A stretch of DNA of 64,000 bases from Rhodococcus qingshengii (lineage in GTDB: Bacteria; Actinomycetota; Actinomycetes; Mycobacteriales; Mycobacteriaceae), in contig NZ_JAJNCL010000006.1 in the NCBI RefSeq assembly GCF_021025955.1, positions 62,001-126,000 on the forward strand, written 5' to 3'. A program made the translations under genes and the position numbers. Under the pieces are notes generated by a model. That model was not told where the DNA came from. It worked only from the letters and a program-made list of their open reading frames with translations, and ran no database searches. This document shows, one piece after another, positions 56,106 to 64,000 of the stretch; position 1 is the stretch's first letter, and each line of letters begins with the position of its first letter.

Positions 56106-57325
56106 TGACCACGCCAGAGACCGGAGTCATCGGAGCTGTTGCCGGGGAGAACCCGACCGCTCCAGTAAAGGGTGCAGCCACCGGCTCGCCCATCACGAAC
56201 AAGGGTGAGCAGTTCTCCTCGTTCGACGTCAATGCATTCGAGGTCCCGGGCGGACGTGACGAGATCTGGCGGTTCACCCCGCTGCGTCGTCTGCGTGGAT
56301 TGCATGACGGCAGCGCAGTTGCCAACGCTCAGGTCACCGTCGAGGTGGACGGGGGAAGCGACATCACCGTCGAGACCGTCGGCCGTGACGACGAGCGTCT
56401 GGGCAAAGCTGGTGTTCCTGCGGATCGCATTGCAGCGCAGGCATATTCGAGCTTCGAGACTGCGACGGTCATCTCGGTTGGCGCCGAGGTCGAGGTCGAG
56501 AAGCCCGTCGTGGTCACCATGACCGGCCCCGGAGTCGACAACGTCGCATACGGACACACCCAGATTCGTCTGGCGCAGTTCGCCAAGGCGACGTTCGTCA
56601 TCGACCAGCGCGGCAGCGGAACCTTCGCGGAGAACATCGAATTCGTTCTTGGTGACAGCTCGCAGCTGACCGTGGTCGCCATTCAGGACTGGGCGGACGA
56701 CGCAGTTCACGTGACGTCACACCACGCTCGTCTGAACCGCGACGCAGTGCTCCGGTACACCTCGATCAGCCTGGGCGGCGACCTGGTTCGCCTCTCCGCG
56801 ACCGTCAAGTACGACGGACCGGGCGGCGATGCCGAACTGCTGGGCCTGTACTTCGCCGACGCCGGCCAGCACCTGGAACAGCGTCTGCTGGTGGATCATT
56901 CGCAGCCCAACTGCAAGTCCAACGTGGTCTACAAGGGAGCACTCCAGGGCGATCCCGGATCCGGGAAGCCCGATGCGCACACCGTGTGGATCGGCGATGT
57001 TCTCATCCGCGCCGCAGCGGAGGGCACCGACACGTTCGAGCTCAACCGCAACCTGGTGCTCACCGACGGCGCCCGCGCCGACTCGGTTCCGAACCTCGAA
57101 ATCGAGACCGGTGAGATCGTCGGAGCCGGCCACGCAAGTGCAACGGGACGTTTCGACGACGAGCAGCTGTTCTACCTGCGTGCTCGCGGTATCCCGGAGG
57201 ATCAGGCGCGTCGTCTGGTCGTTCGTGGGTTCTTCCACGAAATCATCAACAAGATCGCTGTTCCCGAGGTGCGCGATCGCCTCGAAGCCGCAGTCGAAGC
57301 CGAACTCGCAGCCGTCGGCTCCTGA
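56105..57325 (+). CDS. sufD: Fe-S cluster assembly protein SufD
   Basis: Paralogue and partner of SufB in SufBC2D. 406 residues, beta-helix core: RDEIWRFTPLRRLRGLHDG, VHVTSHHARLNRDAVLRYTSISLGGD (in part), GLYFADAGQHLEQRLLVDHSQPNC, YKGALQGDPGSGKPDAHTVWIGD (in part), and EIETGEIVGAGHASATGRFDDEQLFYL in part. GTG overlaps sufB's TAG (TAGTG). 62 bases, C-rich, separate it from sufC. Confidence 0.95.
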   Translation: MTTPETGVIGAVAGENPTAPVKGAATGSPITNKGEQFSSFDVNAFEVPGGRDEIWRFTPLRRLRGLHDGSAVANAQVTVEVDGGSDITVETVGRDDERLGKAGVPADRIAAQAYSSFETATVISVGAEVEVEKPVVVTMTGPGVDNVAYGHTQIRLAQFAKATFVIDQRGSGTFAENIEFVLGDSSQLTVVAIQDWADDAVHVTSHHARLNRDAVLRYTSISLGGDLVRLSATVKYDGPGGDAELLGLYFADAGQHLEQRLLVDHSQPNCKSNVVYKGALQGDPGSGKPDAHTVWIGDVLIRAAAEGTDTFELNRNLVLTDGARADSVPNLEIETGEIVGAGHASATGRFDDEQLFYLRARGIPEDQARRLVVRGFFHEIINKIAVPEVRDRLEAAVEAELAAVGS

Positions 57326-57387
57326 CCGCCCCGCCGGCGACACCACCCCGTCGCTACGCTCGCCCCGCCTCATCTTGAAGGAATTTC

Positions 57388-59474
<2,087 letters not shown>

Positions 59475-59477
59475 ATC

Positions 59478-59981
59478 ATGCGCATGGAGCAGATGTATCA
59501 GGAAGTGATCCTCGATCACTACAAACATCCGCACGGCCGCGGACTCCGTGAGCCGTTCGGCGCCGAGGTGCACCACGTCAACCCGACGTGTGGCGACGAG
59601 GTGACGTTGCGCGTCCAGATCTCTGAGGACGGAACGGTCTCAGACGTCTCGTACGACGGGCAGGGTTGCTCGATCAGCCAGGCGTCGACGTCGGTGCTCA
59701 ACGACCTCGTCATCGGTATGCAGGTCACCGACGCACTGAAGACGGTGACGGCGTTCAACGAGATGGTGAGCAGTCGGGGCACCGTCGAGGGGGACGAGGA
59801 CGTTCTCGGTGACGGCATCGCGTTCGTCGGTGTCTCGAAGTATCCGGCACGCGTCAAGTGCGCCTTGCTCGGATGGATGGCATTCAAGGATGCTGTAGTC
59901 CAGATTGTCGACGGCGGTGCTGTCACGGCGGCGGACAGCAGCAGTGAATTGGTCGACACGACTGAAGGACAGGGATCATGA
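59478..59981 (+). CDS. sufU: Zinc-dependent sulfurtransferase SufU
   Basis: Accepts sulfur from SufS in Gram-positive SUF systems. 167 residues: MYQEVILDHYKHPHGRG, zinc ligands Cys38 (Asp40), Cys64 in GQGCSISQAS and Cys128 in RVKCALLGWMAF, with the SufU-specific insert before YPARVKC. ATG three bases after sufS; stop overlaps sufT by four bases. Confidence 0.96.
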   Translation: MRMEQMYQEVILDHYKHPHGRGLREPFGAEVHHVNPTCGDEVTLRVQISEDGTVSDVSYDGQGCSISQASTSVLNDLVIGMQVTDALKTVTAFNEMVSSRGTVEGDEDVLGDGIAFVGVSKYPARVKCALLGWMAFKDAVVQIVDGGAVTAADSSSELVDTTEGQGS

Positions 59982-60400
59982 CCGAGACACAACCAGTGCA
60001 GGACGCCGAGGTCGGCGCTCCGGTGAATCCGAATCCCGATTCCACTGCGGAATTCGGTGGCGCACAGGGCAGTGGAACTGTTCCGTCGCCTGAGCGACTC
60101 GACGAACTCGAAGAAGCGATGCGCGACGTCGTCGACCCCGAACTGGGAATCAACGTCGTCGATCTCGGCTTGGTCTACGGACTCTTCGAAGACGACGGTG
60201 TCGTCACGATCGACATGACTCTGACGTCGGCGGCGTGCCCGTTGACCGACGTGATCGAGGACCAGGCACGCGGCGCACTGGTGCGTAGCGATCTGTGTAC
60301 CGACATGAAGATCAACTGGGTGTGGTTGCCGCCGTGGGGACCGGACAAGATCACCGAGGACGGACGCGAGCAGCTGCGCGCACTCGGCTTCACCGTCTGA
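59978..60400 (+). CDS. sufT: SufT, MIP18/DUF59-type Fe-S assembly factor
   Basis: 140 residues; a variable ~40-residue N-terminus, then the DUF59 core EEAMRDVVDPELGINVVDLGLVYGL and the conserved cysteine in SAACPLTDVIEDQ, ending PPWGPDKITEDGREQLRALGF. Family members help cluster delivery under high demand. Last gene of suf; followed by a terminator. Confidence 0.94.
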   Translation: MTETQPVQDAEVGAPVNPNPDSTAEFGGAQGSGTVPSPERLDELEEAMRDVVDPELGINVVDLGLVYGLFEDDGVVTIDMTLTSAACPLTDVIEDQARGALVRSDLCTDMKINWVWLPPWGPDKITEDGREQLRALGFTV

Positions 60401-60440
60401 CGAGTAATCTCAGCACGATCAATTGAAAAGATTTCGCCGG

Positions 60441-60486
60441 AGCGTCGGTGCCCGTTCGTCGGGTACCGGCGCTTCGGTTTGTTATA
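60441..60486 (+). terminator. Terminator after the suf operon
   Basis: AGCGTCGGTGCCCG (60441-60454) pairs with CGGGTACCGGCGCT (60460-60473) over 14 positions including two G-U pairs; loop TTCGT; then T-rich TCGGTTTGTTAT. Confidence 0.85.
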
Positions 60487-60652
60487 TAGGGCCGTTTTAG
60501 CCATGATATTCAGGACAATAGTCCCAAATGGTTGTTTGATGAATATTTGCTGGAAGCTGACTGATCGGTAACATCGCAGCTGATTGTCACGATGTGATCT
60601 CCGGCGGGCGATTTGCCAGTTTCACCCGAGCTTTCCGATGTATTCGTCTCAT

Positions 60653-60674
60653 TTCGAAGTACCCCGAGTTCGAA
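60653..60674 (+). promoter_or_regulatory. Paired TTCGAA sites upstream of the NRPS
   Basis: TTCGAA (60653-60658) and TTCGAA (60669-60674), ten bases between. Each is self-complementary, so together they form a dyad 61 bases before the NRPS start. Binding protein unknown. Confidence 0.35.
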
Positions 60675-60734
60675 GCGTCCTGCGGGCGCATATACCTGTT
60701 TGCATCATGATCAAGTGGTAAGAGGGAGATTCGT

Positions 60735-63700
60735 GTGGATGGCAGTCCCGACCGAGGAATCGTTTCCGCAGCTCGTCCGGACGACGAACTCACCTTCCCT
60801 CTTTCTGCCGCGCAACTTTCCCTGCTTGTCGCACAACAGCTTCGACCCGAGATTCCCGTCAGCATCGCTCAGTACGTCGATGTGGACGGCCCGCTCGACA
60901 TCGAGCTGCTGACCGCTGCCAGTAAACAGACCGGCCGTGAGATCGGCTCCGGATATCTGCGCCTGGTCGAAGTAGACGGGGTTGCGCGTCAGTGGCTCGA
61001 TGTCGACATGGACGATTCCCTCGACGTGGTCGACCTTCGCGCCGAATCGGATCCGGAATCGGCGGCGCGCGAATGGATGCGGCGCGAGCACACCGCCGCC
61101 ATCGATCCGTTCACCGATCGCCTGGTCAGGCTCGCGGTCCTGATTCTTCGCGACGACCATTCCTACTGGTACAGCCGCATCCATCACGTAGCCCTCGACG
61201 GTTTCGGTGCGATGTCGATGATGAACCGCACAGCCGAGATCTACACCGCCGCCGTACGAGATCTGCCAGTTCCCCCAGCAGTAACTGCGCCTCTCCAGGC
61301 TTTGGTGAAGGCTGAGTCCGACTATCTCGGCTCTACGCGGTGGGAGCGCGATCGCGACTACTGGACTACGAAGATGGCCGACAAGCCGAGCGGAACCTCG
61401 CTCGCGTCCTCGACCGCTCCGTCGCAGGCATGGTCACGGCTGCGGTCGGCGACGGTGCCTTCGGAACTGCGAAGCTCCCTCGAACGCCTTGCCGAAGCGC
61501 ACGACGTGACGACGTCGTCAGTGGTGATCGGCGCTCTGGCCGCCTACCTCGCCCGCGCGATCGGAACTCGTGATGTCGTACTCAGTCTCCCGGTTTCGGG
61601 GCGTACGACCAAAGCTGCTCGCAGGTCCGGCGGAATGATGTCGAACGTCGTCCCGATACGCGCGAGCGTCGACCCCTACATCGCAGTGGGGGACTTGCTT
61701 CGTGAGGTGAAGATCGAACTCACCGGCGCACTGCGTCATCAGAAGTACCGCCACGAGGACCTGCGACGCGTCCTCAACGCCGGTGATCACAGTATCGCCG
61801 ACGGCCGCGGCTTCCACGGACCGCTGATCAACCTCATGCTGTTCCACTCCGGAATCACCCTCGGCGACGCGCACGGCGAACTCCACGTGATCTCGACCGG
61901 GCCGATCGAAGACCTCTCGGTCAACGTCTATCAGACTTCCGCAGCCGAAGAGATCCAGATCGACTTCGCCGCGAATCCAGACCTCTACACCGACGAGGTC
62001 ATCTCGCGTCACCATCAACGGTTCCTCGAATTCCTCGAATTGTTCTGTGCGGCAGAATCGGGAACTCGATTGATGGACATCGACCCGGACGCCGCGGGGA
62101 AGTGGATCGCAGAAGTCCAGCACGCCCGCAACGTCGAATACTGGTCGTCGACATTGTCGAACCCGGCCGAGGAGCTGGGGTTGCCGGTCGTCGCCGGAAC
62201 CGGTCGAACGTCCACGCCCCTCCAGATCGAGGCAGACCTCTGCCGCCGCCTCGAGACGATGGCGACGACGATGAACACGAGTCTGTTCGTGCTGTTCCAG
62301 TCTGCGATGACCGGACTGCTGCGCCGCGTCGGTTCGGCCGAGGAGGTGTCGATCGGAGTCTCGGTTCGCGGATACGGCGCCTCCAATCCGGACGACTTCG
62401 TCTCGATGTTCGCCAACCAGCTGGTGCTTCGCTCGACGGTGTCGAACACCATGAAGCTCACCGATCTGGTCGGTGCGGTGGACACCGTCGCGATCGACGC
62501 CTTCGAACACGCAGACATTCTTCTGTCTTCGGTGACCGCTGCCCTCGGTGATGGTCGATGGGTGGAGACGGGCCCGTTGTTCCGGGCGATGGTCTGCTTC
62601 GAGGAACCGCTCGATGCACACCCCAGATTTCCTGGACTCATGGTCGGTGCGCCTATCGGGTCCGACCTCGCGACAGCTCCGGAACTGTTTGTCTCCCTTG
62701 CTATTCCGACGGGTGAGCATGCCGACTTCGATCAGCCGATCTCCGGCGTTCTGGATTGGCTCGGCACGAAAGAGCAAGCCGAAGACCTCGCCGACCGCTA
62801 TCTACGAATCTTGACCGCAATGGTCAGTGCTCCGCACTCGGTGCTCGGCGCTGTGGACTTGCTCCGCGCGGACGCGCGCCAGGCGCTTGTACCGCCGGTT
62901 CTGCCGACTACACCGGTCCGAACGCTCTTCGACATCTTTGCCGACCGTGTTCGCGCGACCCCTGACGCGATCGCCGTTGTCGTGGGCGACGAGCGAGTGT
63001 CGTACTTCGAACTCGATCGACGATCGAATCGGTTGGCGCGTAAGCTTGTCGATCACGGCGTGCACTCCGAGTCGCTGGTCGGAATCATGCTGCCGAAGTC
63101 AGTCGACATGATCATCGCGGCTGTCGCGGTGCTGAAGGCCGGCGGCGGATATCTCCCGCTCGATCGTGCGCACCCGGCCGAGCGCTTGGCGTATGTGGTC
63201 GAGGATGCGCAACCGGTGTGCGTCATTTCCGATTCCACCTTCCCGAACGCCGATGTGGCGGTCATCGGAGTCGACTCCGACGAGTACTCCGGTGCGAGTC
63301 TGGAAATCGATGAGCGCCCGCGCGGGCACGGAGCCGACAATCTGGCGTACGTGATCTACACCTCGGGGTCGACGGGTCGACCCAAAGGCGTCTCCGTCAC
63401 CCACGCCACCGTGGTGCGATTGTTCGAGAACACGCACGTCGAGTTCGGATTCGACGGCAACGATGTGTGGACAATGTTCCACTCGTTCGCCTTCGACTTC
63501 TCGGTGTGGGAACTGTGGGGCGCGCTGCTCCACGGTGGAACTCTGGTGCTGGTCGATCACGAAGTCTCACGCGACCCCGATGCCTTCCGAGCGCTGGTCG
63601 CCGCAGAAGGCGTCACCGTGCTCAATCAGACGCCCTCGGCTTTCTACCAGTACATCGAAGCCGACCTCCGGGCCGATTCGGAGACTCGGCTCCGGTACGT

Positions 63701-64000
63701 GATCTTCGGTGGCGAAGCCTTGGATCTTCGTCGCCTCGGACGCTGGTACGACAATCATGCGGGCTACGACAATCACGATAATCTCTCGGAATCCGGGCCC
63801 GCACTCGTCAACATGTACGGCATCACCGAGACCACGGTGCATGTCACGCATCTCGAACTCGACCGACCGAGCGCGAGTGCGGTTACCGGCAGCCGGATCG
63901 GTGACGCGATCGACGGACTTCGTGTGTACCTGCTCGACGAGCATCTCTCGCCGGTCCCGGTGGGAATCGCGGGCGAGATCTACGTCGCCGGCGGTCAACT
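60735..64000 (+). CDS. Non-ribosomal peptide synthetase (3' part beyond window)
   Basis: The frame from GTG 60735 (MDGSPDRGIVSAARPDDE) stays open to the window end, 1088 residues so far. AGGGAG lies six bases upstream. Domains: condensation, residues ~18-450, with active motif HHVALDG at 150-156; then ~455-720, which resembles only the C-terminal half of another condensation domain (WIAEVQHARNVEYW, FVLFQSAMTGLLRRVG, SMFANQLVLRSTV) without an HHxxxDG; then adenylation from ~725 with LAYVIYTSGSTGRPKGV, FDFSVWELWGALLHGGT (Asp921), NMYGITETTVHVTH and GEIYVAGGQ. The pocket residues read D-F-W-N-I-G-M-V-H, the threonine code. The opening condensation domain implies it takes a starter or an upstream chain. 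Confidence 0.93.
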   Translation, partial: MDGSPDRGIVSAARPDDELTFPLSAAQLSLLVAQQLRPEIPVSIAQYVDVDGPLDIELLTAASKQTGREIGSGYLRLVEVDGVARQWLDVDMDDSLDVVDLRAESDPESAAREWMRREHTAAIDPFTDRLVRLAVLILRDDHSYWYSRIHHVALDGFGAMSMMNRTAEIYTAAVRDLPVPPAVTAPLQALVKAESDYLGSTRWERDRDYWTTKMADKPSGTSLASSTAPSQAWSRLRSATVPSELRSSLERLAEAHDVTTSSVVIGALAAYLARAIGTRDVVLSLPVSGRTTKAARRSGGMMSNVVPIRASVDPYIAVGDLLREVKIELTGALRHQKYRHEDLRRVLNAGDHSIADGRGFHGPLINLMLFHSGITLGDAHGELHVISTGPIEDLSVNVYQTSAAEEIQIDFAANPDLYTDEVISRHHQRFLEFLELFCAAESGTRLMDIDPDAAGKWIAEVQHARNVEYWSSTLSNPAEELGLPVVAGTGRTSTPLQIEADLCRRLETMATTMNTSLFVLFQSAMTGLLRRVGSAEEVSIGVSVRGYGASNPDDFVSMFANQLVLRSTVSNTMKLTDLVGAVDTVAIDAFEHADILLSSVTAALGDGRWVETGPLFRAMVCFEEPLDAHPRFPGLMVGAPIGSDLATAPELFVSLAIPTGEHADFDQPISGVLDWLGTKEQAEDLADRYLRILTAMVSAPHSVLGAVDLLRADARQALVPPVLPTTPVRTLFDIFADRVRATPDAIAVVVGDERVSYFELDRRSNRLARKLVDHGVHSESLVGIMLPKSVDMIIAAVAVLKAGGGYLPLDRAHPAERLAYVVEDAQPVCVISDSTFPNADVAVIGVDSDEYSGASLEIDERPRGHGADNLAYVIYTSGSTGRPKGVSVTHATVVRLFENTHVEFGFDGNDVWTMFHSFAFDFSVWELWGALLHGGTLVLVDHEVSRDPDAFRALVAAEGVTVLNQTPSAFYQYIEADLRADSETRLRYVIFGGEALDLRRLGRWYDNHAGYDNHDNLSESGPALVNMYGITETTVHVTHLELDRPSASAVTGSRIGDAIDGLRVYLLDEHLSPVPVGIAGEIYVAGGQ
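63747..63775 (+). repeat. In-frame 18-base-period repeat in the NRPS adenylation domain
   Basis: TACGACAATCA at 63747-63757 and 63765-63775. It doubles the residues YDNH (YDNHAGYDNHDN), six codons apart, just before the NMYGITE motif. Confidence 0.85.

Larger units (their letters stand above)
60401..60734. other. Intergenic region between sufT and the NRPS gene
   Basis: 334 bases, clearly richer in A+T than its surroundings from 60480 to 60560 and near 60690. It holds the suf terminator, a pair of TTCGAA palindromes (60653-60674), TATA-like GCATATAC near 60690, and the NRPS ribosome site AGGGAG (60723-60728). No gene seen. Confidence 0.6.

Noticed and set aside
60401-60734. Iron box (IdeR-type TTAGG dyad) before the NRPS
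   Set aside because: I searched by eye and found no such dyad, so I do not claim iron control or a siderophore product.

Overview
The window is chromosomal DNA from a mycolic-acid actinobacterium, most probably a Rhodococcus, and by moderate GC and gene content perhaps the R. erythropolis/qingshengii group (species level is inference). Evidence: many GTG starts, long shadow ORFs from high GC, an actinobacterial integration host factor (mIHF), WhiA, OpcA, MptB and a SufR-led suf operon. The gene order follows Mycobacterium tuberculosis Rv1384 to Rv1466 (recalled, not searched), with local replacements.

Layout. 1-9476: end of carB, pyrF, a GT87 mannosyltransferase-like protein, mihF, gmk, rpoZ, coaBC, metK. 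9502-16772: degenerate priA, a PadR regulator with a Gly/Arg-rich N-terminus, a secreted lipase, a small conserved protein, fmt, rsmB and a YjbR-type protein. 16837-21544: rpe and the riboflavin genes ribD, ribE, ribBA, ribH plus a PH-domain membrane protein. 21619-26742: uvrC, rapZ, yvcK, whiA, tightly overlapping. 26901-29941: gap, pgk, tpiA, ended by a strong terminator. 30049-34135: a tyrosine/lipid phosphatase (minus), secG and ppc. 34243-38064: an accessory stretch with two SDR oxidoreductases, a small membrane protein, a TfoX-like protein, a COG3910-type ATPase and a DUF1801 protein. 38392-44814 (minus): pentose phosphate operon tkt-tal-zwf-opcA-pgl. 45016-48507: heme A biosynthesis genes ctaB and ctaA flanking qor and a small conserved protein. 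48609-53597 (minus): four genes joined by 4-base overlaps, mptB, ABC ATPase, ABC permease and a secreted repeat protein. 53728-60400: sufR-sufB-sufD-sufC-sufS-sufU-sufT. 60735 to the window end: the start of a non-ribosomal peptide synthetase (NRPS).

Most of the window is core metabolism: nucleotide, cofactor and riboflavin synthesis, lower glycolysis with PEP carboxylase, NADPH supply, heme A and Fe-S assembly. The least ordinary parts are the mptB-ABC-secreted protein operon, the NRPS with a condensation domain followed by what looks like half of a second one and a threonine-type adenylation code, a SufR operator lying on the sufR start codon, and short tandem duplications (15-25 bases) that sit at gene ends or starts at six places, with one more inside the NRPS gene. 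I saw no rRNA, tRNA, CRISPR array, insertion sequence, prophage or attachment site.
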